This document shows, piece by piece, positions 25,971 through 38,400 of a DNA stretch of 64,000 bases (position 1 is the stretch's first letter; the number at the start of each line of letters is the position of its first letter). The stretch comes from Paratinospora sagittata (taxonomy: Eukaryota; Streptophyta; Magnoliopsida; Ranunculales; Menispermaceae): contig CM069610.1 in assembly GCA_035771175.1 (NCBI GenBank), positions 25,076,501-25,140,500 on the forward strand. Reading direction: 5' to 3'. A program made the position numbers and the translations under genes. The notes under the pieces are model-generated. The model did no database searches, was not told the origin of the DNA, and worked only from the letters and a program-made list of their open reading frames with translations.

Positions 25971-28900
25971 ATCGATAAGTAAACTTCGAATGACCATAAC
26001 TTTTTCGTTTCAACTCTAATTTTTCTGATTTAAAATGCATTGAAAAGAGGAATAAAAGACTTAAAAACCCAGGTGCTTCAAATTAGTTTTCGGTAACCGG
26101 TGACCGGTCCCTTTGGCATTAAACATCCAAAGTATTAATAAACAGGGACCTGTTACCATTGATCGGAAAGGTACTTAAATCCCATGAATTTGTAGATCTT
26201 CTTTTCCACTTTCCACCGCATTTGGGATTACTTAAATCGGACTTAAAACAAAAAAGTTACGGTTATTTGAGCTTTACATGCCTTTTGTTTACCAAATTGT
26301 GTATCATTTAAGCAATCGATAAGTAAACTTCGAATGACCATAACTTTTTCGTTTTAACTCTCATTTTTCTGATATAAAATGCATTGAAAAGAGGTATAAA
26401 AGACTTAAACACCCAGGTGCTTCAAATTACTTTTCGGTAACCGGTGACCAGTCCCTTTGCCATTAAACATCCAAAGTATTAATAAAGAGGAACCTGTCAC
26501 CATTGATCGGAAAGGTAGTTAAATCCCATGACTTTGTCGATCTTCTTTTTGAATTTCCATCGAATTTTGGATTCCTTAAATTGGAGTGAAAACGAAAAAG
26601 TTATGGTTATTTGAACTTTACTTACCTTTTGTTTACCAACTTGTGTATCATTTAAGCAATCGATAAGTATACTTCGAATGACCATAACATTTTCGTTTCA
26701 AATCAAATTTTCTGATTTAAAATGCATTTAAAAGGGGAATAAAAGACTTAAAAACCCAGGTGCTTCAAATTAGTTTTCGGTAACCGGTGACTGGTCCCTT
26801 CGCCATTAAACATTCAAAGTATTCAAAAACAGGGACCTGTCACCATTGATCGAAAAGGTAGTTAAATCCCTTGAATTTGTAGATCTTCTTTTCCACTTTC
26901 CATCGCATTTTTGATTACTTAAATCGGAGTTAACACGAAAATGTTATGGTTATTTGAACTTTACTTACCTTTTGTTTACCAACTTGTGTATCATTTAAGC
27001 AATCGATAAGTAAACTTCGAATGACCATAACTTTTTCGTTTCAACTCTAATTTTTCTGATTTAAAATGCATTGAAAAGAGGAATGAAAGACTTAAAAACC
27101 CAGGTGATTCAAATTAGTTTTCGGTAACCGGTGACTGGTCCCTTTGGCATTAAACATCCAAAGTATTAATAAACAAGGACGTGTCACCATTGATCGGAAA
27201 GGTAGTTAAACCCCATGAATTTGTAGTTCTTCTTTTCCACTTTCCACCGCATTTTGGATTACTTAAATCGGACTTAAAACAAAAAAGTTATGGTTATTTG
27301 AACTTTACTTGCCTTTTATTTACCAAATTGTGTATCATTTAAGCAATCGATAAGTAAACTTCGAATGACCATAACTTTTTCGTTTAACTCTAATTTTTCT
27401 GATTTAAAATGCATTGAAAAGAGGAATAAAAGACTTAAAAACCCAGGTGCTTCAAATTACTTTTCGATAACCGGTGACCAGCTCCTTTGCCATTAAACAT
27501 CAAAAGTATTAATAAAGAGGAACCTGTCACCCTTGATCGGAAAGGTAGTTAAATCCCATGAATTTGTGGATCTTCTTTTTGAATTTCCATCGAATTTTGG
27601 ATTCCTTAAATTGGAGTGAAAACGAAAAAGTTATGGTTATTTGAACTTTACTTGCCTTTTATTTACCAACTTGTGTATCATTTAAGCAATCGATAAGTAA
27701 ACTTCGAATGACCATAACTTTTTCGTTTCAACTCTAATTTTTCTGATTTAAAATGCATTGAAAAGAGGAATAAAAGACTTAAAAACCCAGGTGCTTCAAA
27801 TTAGTTTTCGGTAACCGGTGACCGGTCCCTTTGGCATTAAACATCCAAAGTATTAATAAACAGGGACCTGTTACCATTGATCGGAAAGGTACTTAAATCC
27901 CATGAATTTGTAGATCTTCTTTTCCACTTTCCACCGCATTTGGGATTACTTAAATCGGACTTAAAACAAAAAAGTTACGGTTATTTGAGCTTTACATGCC
28001 TTTTGTTTACCAAATTGTGTATCATTTAAGCAATCGATAAGTAAACTTCGAATGACCATAACTTTTTCGTTTTAACTCTCATTTTTCTGATATAAAATGC
28101 ATTGAAAAGAGGTATAAAAGACTTAAACACCCAGGTGCTTCAAATTACTTTTCGGTAACCGGTGACCAGTCCCTTTGCCATTAAACATCCAAAGTATTAA
28201 TAAAGAGGAACCTGTCACCATTGATCGGAAAGGTAGTTAAATCCCATGACTTTGTCGATCTTCTTTTTGAAGTTCCATCGAATTTTGGATTCCTTAAATT
28301 GGAGTGAAAACGAAAAAGTTATGGTTATTTGAACTTTACTTACCTTTTGTTTACCAACTTGTGTATCATTTAAGCAATCGATAAGTATACTTCGAATGAC
28401 CATAACATTTTCGTTTCAAATCAAATTTTCTGATTTAAAATGCATTTAAAAGGGGAATAAAAGACTTAAAAACCCAGGTGCTTCAAATTAGTTTTCGGTA
28501 ACCGGTGACTGGTCCCTTCGCCATTAAACATTCAAAGTATTCAAAAACAGGGACCTGTCACCATTGATCGAAAAGGTAGTTAAATCCCTTGAATTTGTAG
28601 ATCTTCTTTTCCACTTTCCATCGCATTTTTGATTACTTAAATCGGAGTTAACACGAAAATGTTATGGTTATTTGAACTTTACTTACCTTTTGTTTACCAA
28701 CTTGTGTATCATTTAAGCAATCGATAAGTAAACTTCGAATGACCATAACTTTTTCGTTTCAACTCTAATTTTTCTGATTTAAAATGCATTGAAAAGAGGA
28801 ATGAAAGACTTAAAAACCCAGGTGATTCAAATTAGTTTTCGGTAACCGGTGACTGGTCCCTTTGGCATTAAACATCCAAAGTATTAATAAACAAGGACGT

Positions 28901-29406
28901 GTCACCATTGATCGGAAAGGTAGTTAAACCCCATGAATTTGTAGTTCTTCTTTTCCACTTTCCACCGCATTTTGGATTACTTAAATCGGACTTAAAACAA
29001 AAAAGTTATGGTTATTTGAACTTTACTTGCCTTTTATTTACCAAATTGTGTATCATTTAAGCAATCGATAAGTAAACTTCGAATGACCATAACTTTTTCG
29101 TTTAACTCTAATTTTTCTGATTTAAAATGCATTGAAAAGAGGAATAAAAGACTTAAAAACCCAGGTGCTTCAAATTACTTTTCGATAACCGGTGACCAGC
29201 TCCTTTGCCATTAAACATCAAAAGTATTAATAAAGAGGAACCTGTCACCATTGATCGGAAAGGTAGTTAAATCCCATGAATTTGTGGATCTTCTTTTTGA
29301 ATTTCCATCGAATTTTGGATTCCTTAAATTGGAGTGAAAACGAGAAAGTTATGGTTATTTGAACTTTACTTACCTTTTGTTTACCAACTTCTGTATCATT
29401 TAAGCA
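25971..29406. repeat. HOR block, two copies of a 1718-bp 5-mer
   Basis: Copies are 25971-27688 and 27689-29406. Both carry tttcgtttaactctaat (one base short), gaccagctcctttgcc, attcaaaaacaggg and gactttgtcgatc. They differ at a few bases, for example gtcaccc in copy 1 against gtcacca in copy 2. The first monomers of each copy resemble those near 21.17 kb, so this block was assembled from the neighbouring HOR. Confidence 0.85.
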
Positions 29407-31467
29407 ATCGATAAGTAAACTTCGAATGACCATAACTTTTTCGTTTCAACTCTAATTTTTCTGATTTAAAATGCATTGAAAAGAGGAATAAAAGACTTAA
29501 AAACCCAGGTGCTTCAAATTAGTTTTCGGTAACCGGTGACCGGTCCCTTTGCCATTAAACATCCAAAGTATTAATAAACAGGGACCTGTTACCATTGATC
29601 GGAAAGGTACTTAAATCCCATGAATTTGTAGATCTTCTTTTCCACTTTCCACCGCATTTGGGATTACTTAAATCGGACTTAAAACAAAAAAGTTACGAAT
29701 ATTTGAGCCCTACATGCCTTTTGTTTACCAAATTGTATATCATTTAAGCAATCGATAAGTAAACTTCGATTGTCCATAACTTTTTCGTTTTAACTCTAAT
29801 TTTTCTGATTTAGAATGCATTGAAAAGAGGTATAAAAGACTTAAACACCCAGGTGCTTCAAATTACTTTTCGGTAACCGGTGACCAGTCCCTTTGCCATT
29901 AAACATCCAAAGTATTAATAAAGAGGAACCTGTCACCATTGATCGGAAAGGTAGTTAAATCCCATGAATTTGTAGATCTTCTTTTTGAATTTCCATCGAA
30001 TTTTGGATTCCTTAAATTGGAGTGAAAACGAAAAAGTTATGGTTATTTGAACTTTACTTACCTTTTGTTTACCAACTTGTGTATCATTTAAGCAATCGAT
30101 AAGTATACTTCGAATGACCATAACATTTTCGTTTCAAATCTAATTTTTTGATTTAAAATGCATTTAAAAGAGGAATAAAAGACTTAAAAACCCAGGTGCT
30201 TCAAATTAGTTTTCGTTAACCGGTGACTGGTCCCTTTGCCATTAAACATTCAAAGTATTAATAAACAGGGACCTGTCACCATTGGTCGAAAAGGTAGTTA
30301 AATCCCTTGAATTTGTAGATCTTCTTTTCCACTTTCCATCGCATTTTGGTTTACTTAAATCGGAGTTAACACGAAAATGTTAGGGTTATTTGAACTTTAC
30401 TTACCTTTTGATACCAACTTGTGTATCATTTAAGCAATCGATAAGTAAACATCGAATGACCATAACTTTTCGTTTCAACTCTAATTTTTCTGATTTAAAA
30501 TGCATTGAAAAGAGGAATAAAAGACTTAAAAACCCAGGAGATTCAAATTAGTTTTCGGTAACCGGTGACTGGTCCCTTTGGCATTAAACATCCAAAGTAT
30601 TAATAAACAAGGACGTGTCACCATTGATCGAAAAGGTAGTTAAACCCCATGAATTTGTAGTTCTTTTTTTCCACTTTCCACCGCATTTTGGATTACTTAA
30701 ATCGGACATAAAACAAAAAAGTTACGGTTATTTGAGCTTTACTTGCCTTTTGTTTACCAAATTGTGTATCATTTAAGTTATCGATAAGTAAACTTCGAAT
30801 GACTATAACTTTTTCGTTTTAACTCTAATTTTTCTGATTTAAAATGCATTGAAAAGAGGTATAAAAGACTTAAAAACCCAGGTGCTTCAAATTACTTTTC
30901 GGTAACCGGTGACCGGTCCGTTTGGCATTAAACATCCAAAGTATTAATAAACAGGGACCTGTTACCATTGATCGGAAAGGTACTTAAATCCCATGAATTT
31001 GTAGATCTTTTTTCCCACTTTCCACCGCATTTTGGATTACTTAAATCGGACATAAAACAAAAAAGTTACGGTTATTTAAGCTTTACTTGCCTTTTGTTTA
31101 CCAAATTGTGGATCATTTAAGCAATCGATAAGTAAACTTCGAATGACCCTAACTTTTTCGTTTTAACTCTAATTTTTCTGATTTAAAATGCATTGAAAAG
31201 AGGTATAAAAGATTTAAACACCCAGGTGCTTCAAATTACTTTTCGATAACCGGTGACTAGTCCCTTTGCCATTAAACATCCAAAGTATTAATAAAGAGGA
31301 ACCTGTCACCATTGATCGGAAAGGTAGTTAAATCCCATGAATTTGTAGATCTTCTTTTCCACTTTCCATCGCATTTTCGATAACTTAAATCGGAGTTAAC
31401 ACGAAAATGTTATGGTTATTTGAACTTTACTTGCCTTTTATTCACCTAATTGTGTATCATTTAACCA

Positions 31468-31683
31468 ATCGATAAGTAAACTTCGAATGACCACAACTTT
31501 TTCGTTTCAACTCTAATTTTTCTGATTTAAAATGCATTGAAAAGAGGAATAAAAGACTTAAAAACCCAGGTGCTTCAAATTAGTCCGCATTTGGGATTAC
31601 TTAAATCAGACTTAAAACAAAAAAGTTACGGTTATTTGAGCTTTACATGCCTTTTGTTTACCAAATTGTGTATCATTTAAGCA
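31468..31683. repeat. Truncated monomer, 216 bp
   Basis: The unit starts normally at 31468 but jumps from caaattagt to ccgcatttggg at about 31584. It loses 128 bp covering the axis-B dyad and the first part of the following half. The next unit starts at 31684. This removes a symmetry axis from the array and shifts the 344-bp phase. Confidence 0.9.
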
Positions 31684-33400
31684 ATCGATAAGTAAACTTC
31701 GAATGACCATAACTTTTTTGTTTCAACTCCAATTTTTCTGATTTAAAATGCATTGAAAAACAAAATAAAAGACTTAACAACCCAGGTGCTTCAAATAACT
31801 TTTCCGTAACCGGCGTTCGGTCCCTTTGCCGTTAAACATCCAACGTGTTAATAAACAGGGACCTCTCATCATTGATCGGAAAGGTAGTTAAATTCCATGA
31901 ATTTGTAGATCTTTTTTTCCACTTTCCATCGCATTTTCGATTACTTAAATTGGAGTGAAAACGAAAAAGTTATGGTTATTTGAACTTTACTTACCTTTTG
32001 TTTACCAACTTGTGTATCATTTAAGCAATCGATAAGTATACTTCGAATGACCATAACATTTTTGTTTCAAATCTAATTTTCTGATTTAAAATGCATTTAA
32101 AACGGGAATAAAAGACTTAAAAACCCAGGTGCTTCAAATTAGTTTTCGGTAACCGGTGACTGGTCTCTTTGCCATTAAACATTCAAAGTATTAATAAACA
32201 GGGACCTGTCACCATTGATCGGAAAGGTTGTTAAATCCCTTGAATTTGTAGATCTTCTTTCCCACTTTCCATCGCAGTTTTGATTACTTAAATCGGAGTT
32301 AACACGAAAATGTTATGGTTATTTGAACTTTACTTACTTTTTATTTACCAACTTGTGTATCATTTAAGCAATCGATAAGTAAACATCGAATGACCATAAC
32401 TTTTCGTTTCAACTCTAATTTTTCTGATTTAAAATGCATTGAAAAGAGGAATAAAAGACTTAAAAACCCAGGTGATTCAAATTAGTTTTCGGTAACCGGT
32501 GACTGGTCCCTTTCGCATTAAACATCCAAAGTATTAATAAACAGGGACGTGTCACCATTGATCGGAAAGGTAGTTAAACCCCATGAATTTGTAGTTCTTC
32601 TTTTCCACTTTCCACCGCATTTTGGATTACTTAAATCGGACATAAAACAAAAAAGTTTCGGTTATTTGAGCTTTACTTGCCTTTTGTTTACCAAATTGTG
32701 TATCATTTAAGCAATCGATAAGTAAACTTCGAATGACCATAACTTTTTCGTTTCAACTCTAATTTTTCTAATTTAAAATGCATTGAAAAGAGGAATAAAA
32801 GACTTAAAAACCCAGGTGCTTCAACTTACTTTTCGATAACCGGTGACCAGTCCCTTTGCCATTAAACATCCAAAGTATTAAAAAAGAGGAACCTGTCACC
32901 ATTGATCGGAAAGGTAGTTAAATCCCATGAATTTGTAGATATTCTTTTTGAATTTCCATCGAATTTTGGATTCCTTAAATTGGAGTGAAAACGAAAAAGT
33001 TATGGTTATTTGAACTTTACTTACCTTTTGCTTACCAACTTGTGTATCATTTAAGCAATCGATAAGTATGCTTCGAATGACCATAACATTTTCGTTTCAA
33101 AACTAATTTTCTGATTTAAAATGCATTTAAAAGGTGAATAAAAGACTTAAAAACCCATGTGCTTCAAATTAGTTTTCGGTAACCGGTGACCGGTCCGTTT
33201 GGCATTAAACATTCAAAGTATTAATAAACACGGACCTGTCACCATTGATCGGAATGGTAGTTAAACCCCATGAATTTGTAGATCTTCTTTTCCACTTTCC
33301 ATCGCATTTTGGATTACTTAAATCGGAGTTAAAACGAAAAGGTTATGGATATTTGAGCTTTACTTGCCTTTTGTTTACCAAATTGTGTATCGTTTAAGCA

Positions 33401-36400
33401 ATCGATAAGTAAACTTCGAATGACCATAACTTTTTCGTTTCAAATCTAATCTTTTCGATTTAAAATCCATTGAAAAGAGGTATAAAAGACTTAAACACCC
33501 AGGTGCTTGAAATTACTTTTCGGTAACCGGTGACCAGTCCCTTTGCCTTTAAACATCCAAAGTATTAATGAAAAGGAACCTGTCACCATTGATCGGAAAG
33601 GTAGTTAAATCCCATGAATTTGTAGATCTTCTTTTTGAATTTCCATCGAATTTTGGATTCCTTAAATTGGAGTGAAAACGAATAAGTTATGGTTATTTGA
33701 ACTTTACTTAGCTTTTGTTTACCAACTTGTGTATCATTTAAGCAATCGATAAGTATACTTCGAATGACCATAACATTTTCGTTTCAAAACTAATTTTCTG
33801 ATTTAAAATGCATTTAAAAGGGGAATTAAAGACTTAAAAACCCAGGTGCTTCAAATTAGTTTTCAGTAACCGGTGACTGGTCCCTTTGCCATTAAACATT
33901 CAAAGCATTAATAAACAGGGACCTGTCACCATTGATCGAAAAGGTAGTTAAATCCCATGAATTTGTAGATCTTCTTTTCCACTTTCCATCGCATTTTCGA
34001 TTACTTAAATCGGAGTTAACACGAAAATGTTATGGTTATTTGAACTTTACTTACCTTCTGTTTACCAACTTGTGTATCATTTAAGCAATCGATAAGTAAA
34101 CTTCGAATGACCATAACTTTTCGTTTCAACTCTAATTTTTCTGATCTAAAATGCATTGAAAAGAGGAATAAAAGACTTAAAAACCCAGGTGATTCAAATT
34201 AGTTTTCGGTAACCGGTGACTGGTCCCTTTGGCATTAATCATTCAAAGTATTAATAAACAAGGACCTGTCACCATTGATCGGAAAGGTAGTTAAACCCCA
34301 TGAATTTGTAGTTCTTCTTTTCCACTTTCCACCGCATTTTGGATTACTTAAATCGGACTTAAAGCAAAAAAGTTATGGTTATTTGAACTTTACTTGCCTT
34401 TTATTTACCAAATTGTGTATCATTTAAGCAATCGATAAGTAAACTTCGAATGACCATAACTTATTCGTTTCAACTCTAATTTTTCTGATTTAAAATGCAT
34501 TGAAAAGAGGAATAAAAGACTTAAAAACCCAGGTGATTCAAATTAGTTTTCGGTAACCGGTGACTGGTCCCTTTGGCATTAAACATCCAAAGTATTAAAA
34601 AACAGGGACCTGTCACCATTGATCGAAAAGGTAGTTAAATCCCATGAATTTGTAGATCTTCTTTTCCACTTTCCATCGCATTTTCGATTACTTAAATCGG
34701 AGTTAACACGAAAATGTTATGGGTATTTGAACTTTACTTACCTTTTGTTTACCAACTTGTGTATCATTTAAGCAATCGATAAGTAAACTTCGAATGACCA
34801 TAACTTTTTCGTTTCAACTCTAATTTTTCTGATTTAAAATGCATTGAAAAGAGGAATAAAAGACTTAAAAACCCAGGTGATTCAAATTAGTTTTCGGTAA
34901 CCGGTGACTGGTCCCTTTGGCATTAAACATCCAAAGTATTAATAAACAGGGACCTGTCACCATTGATTGGAAAGGTAGTTAAACCCCATGAATTTCTAGT
35001 TCTTCTTTTCCACTTTCCACCGCATTTTGGATTACTTAAATCGGACTTAAAGCAAAACAGTTATGGTTATTTGAACTTTACTTGCCTTTTATTTACCAAA
35101 TTGTGTATCATTTAAGCAATCGATAAGTAAACTTCGAATGACCATAACTTTTTCGTTTCAACTCTAATTTTTCTGATTTAAAATGCATTGAAAAGAGGAA
35201 TAAAAGACTTAAAAACCCAGGTGATTCAAATTAGTTTTCGGTAACCGGTGACTGGTCCCTTTGGCATTAAACATCCAAAGTATTAATAAACAGGGACCTG
35301 TCACCATTGATCGAAAAGGTAGTTAAATGCCATGAATTTGTAGATCTTCTTTTCCACTTTCCATCGCATTTTCGATTACTTAAATCGGAGTTAACACGAA
35401 AATGTTATGGTTATTTTAACTTTACTTACCTTTTGTTTACCAACTTGTGTATCATTTAAGCAATCGATAAGTAAACTTCGAATGCCCATAACTTTTTCGT
35501 TTCAACTCTAATTTTTCTGATTTAAAATGCATTGAAAAGAGGAATAAAAGACTTAAAAACCCTGGTGATTCAAATTAGTTTTCGGTAACCGGGGACTGGT
35601 CCCTTTGGCATTAAACATCCAAAGTATTAATAAACAGGGACCAGTCACCATTGATCGAAAAGGTAGTTAAACCCCATGAATTTGTAGATCTTCTTTTCCA
35701 CTTTCCACCGCATTTTGGATTACTTAAGTCGGACTTAAAGCAAAAAAGTTATGGTTATTTGAACTTTACTTGCCTTTTATTTACCAAATTGTGTATCATT
35801 TAAGCAATCGATAAGTAAACTTCGAATGACCATAACTTTTTCGTTTCAACTCTAATTTTTCTGATTTAAAATGCATTGAAAAGAGGAATAAAAGACTTAA
35901 AAACCCAGGTGATTCAAATTAGTTTTCGGTAACCGGTGACTGGTCCCTTTGGCATTAAACATCCAAAGTATTAATAAACAGGGACCTGTCACCATTGATC
36001 GAAAAGGTAGTTAAATCCCATGAATTTGTAGATCTTCTTTTCCACTTTCCATCGCATTTTCGATTACTTAAATCGGAGTTAACACGAAAATGTTATGGTT
36101 ATTTGAACTTTACTTACCTTTTGTTTACCAACTTGTGTATCATTTAAGCAATCGATAAGTAAACTTCGAATGCCCATAACTTTTTCGTTTCAACTCTAAT
36201 TTTTCTGATTTTAAATGCATTGAAAAGAGGAATAATAGACTTAAAAACCCTGGTGATTCAAATTAGTTTTCGGTAACCGGGGACTGGTCCCTTTGGCATT
36301 AAACATCCAAAGTATTAATAAACAGGGACCAGTCACCATTGATCGGAAAGGTAGTTAAACCCCATGAATTTGTAGATCTTCTTTTCCACTTTCCATCGCA

Positions 36401-37284
36401 TTTTGGATTACTTAAATCGGAGTTAAAACGAAAAGGTTATGGTTATTTGAGCTTTACTTGCCTTTTGTTTACCAAATTGTGTATCGTTTAAGCAATCGAT
36501 AAGTAAACTTCGAATGACCATAACTTTTTCGTTTCAACTCTAATCTTTTCGATTTAAAATCCATTGAAAAGAGGTATAAAAGACTTAAACACCCAGGTGC
36601 TTGAAATTACTTTTCGGTAACCGGTGACCAGTCCCTTTGCCTTTAAACATCCAAAGTATTAATGAAAAGGAACCTGTCACCATTGATCGGAAAGGTAGTT
36701 AAATCCCATGAATTTGTAGATCTTCTTTTTGAATTTCCATCGAATTTTGGATTCCTTAAATTGGAGTGAAAACGAATAAGTTATGGTTATTTGAACTTTA
36801 CTTAGCTTTTGTTTACCAACTTGTGTATCATTTAAGCAATCGATAAGTATACTTCGAATGACCATAACATTTTCGTTTCAAAATTAATTTTCTGATTTAA
36901 AATGCATTTAAAAGGGGAATTAAAGACTTAAAAACCCAGGTGCTTCAAATTAGTTTTCAGTAACCGGTGACTGGTCCCTTTGCCATTAAACATTCAAAGC
37001 ATTAATAAACAGGGACCTGTCACCATTGATCGAAAAGGTAGTTAAATCCCATGAATTTGTAGATCTTCTTTTCCACTTTCCATCGCATTTTCGATTACTT
37101 AAATCGGAGTTAACACGAAAATGTTATGGTTATTTGAACTTTACTTACCTTCTGTTTACCAACTTGTGTATCATTTAAGCAATCGATAAGTAAACTTCGA
37201 ATGACCATAACTTTTTCGTGTCAACTCTAATTTTTCTGATCTAAAATGCATTGAAAAGAGGAATAAAAGACTTAAAAACCCAGG
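33401..37284. repeat. 3094-bp repeat, end segments duplicated
   Basis: The segment of about 790 bp from 33401 recurs from 36495. Both copies have gtatcgtttaag just upstream, then aatcttttcgatttaaaatc, gcttgaaattac, ttaatgaaaaggaacc and aacgaataagttatgg. The offset is 3094 bp, nine units less two bases. The dimer array lies between the copies. Confidence 0.8.
34431..36494. repeat. 688-bp dimer HOR, three copies
   Basis: Copies start at 34431, 35119 and 35807. The first monomer of each pair carries gatcgaaaaggtag and ttttcgattacttaaatc. The second carries ttaaaccccatgaattt and accgcattttgg or a close variant. Copies two and three share aatgcccataac, ccctggtgattc and ggggactggtccc in the second monomer, so they are the most recent pair. 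Confidence 0.82.
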
Positions 37285-38341
37285 TGCTTCAAATTAGTTT
37301 TCAGTAACCGGTGACTGGTCCCTTTGCCATTAAACATTCAAAGCATTAATAAACAGGGACCTGTCACCATTGATCGAAAAGGTAGTTAAATCCCATGAAT
37401 TTGTAGATCTTCTTTTCCACTTTCCATCGCATTTTCGATTACTTAAATCGGAGTTAACACGAAAATGTTATGGTTATTTGAACTTTACTTACCTTCTGTT
37501 TACCAACTTGTGTATCATTTAAGCAATCGATAAGTAAACTTCGAATGACCATAACTTTACGTTTCAACTCTAATTTTTCTGATCTAAAATGCATTGAAAA
37601 GAGGAATAAAAGACTTAAAAACCCAGGTGATTCAAATTAGTTTTCGGTAACCGGTGACTGGTCCCTTTAGCATTAATCATTCAAAGTATTAATAAACAAG
37701 GACCTGTCACCATTGATCGGAAAGGTAGTTAAACCCCATGAATTTTTTTGTTCTTCTTTTCCACTTTCCACCGCATTTTGGATTACTTAAATCGGACTTA
37801 AAGCAAAAAAGTTATGGTTATTTGAACTTTACTTGCCTTTTATTTACCAAATTGTGTATCATTTAAGCAATCGATAAGTAAACTTCGAATGACCATAACT
37901 TTTTCGTTTCAACTCTAATTTTTCTGATTTAAAATGCATTGAAAAGAGGAATAAAAGACTTAAAAACCCAGGTGATTCAAATTAGTTTTCGGTAACCGGT
38001 GACTGGTCCCTTTGGCATTAAACATCCAAAGTATTAATAAACAGGGACCTGTCACCATTGATCGGAAAGGCAGTTAAACCCCATGAATTTGTAGTTCTTC
38101 TTTTCCACTTTCCACCGCATTTTGGATTACTTAAATCGGACTTAAAGCAAAAAAGTTATGGTTATTTGAACTTTACTTGCCTTTTATTTACCAAATTGTG
38201 TATCATTTAAGCAATCGATAAGTAAACTTCGAATGACCATAACTTTTTCGTTTCAACTCTAATTTTTCTGATTTTAAATGCATTGAAAAGAGGAATAAAA
38301 GACTTAAAAACCCAGGTGATTCAAATTAGTTTTCGATAACC

Positions 38342-38400
38342 GGTGACTGGTCCCTTTGGCATTAAACATCCAAAGTATTAATAAACAGGGACCAGTCACC
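38342..38400. repeat. Axis-B dyad with perfect arms
   Basis: The left arm ggtgactggtccc (38342-38354) and right arm gggaccagtcacc (38388-38400) are exact reverse complements. The 13-base arms enclose a 33-base spacer. This is the best example of a dyad present in imperfect form in nearly every intact monomer. Strong hairpin potential is inferred, not shown. Confidence 0.92.

Noticed and set aside
30375..30395. Telomere-like ttagggtt near 30.38 kb
   Set aside because: It is a one-base variant of the usual gttatggttatttg of the monomer and is not tandemly repeated.
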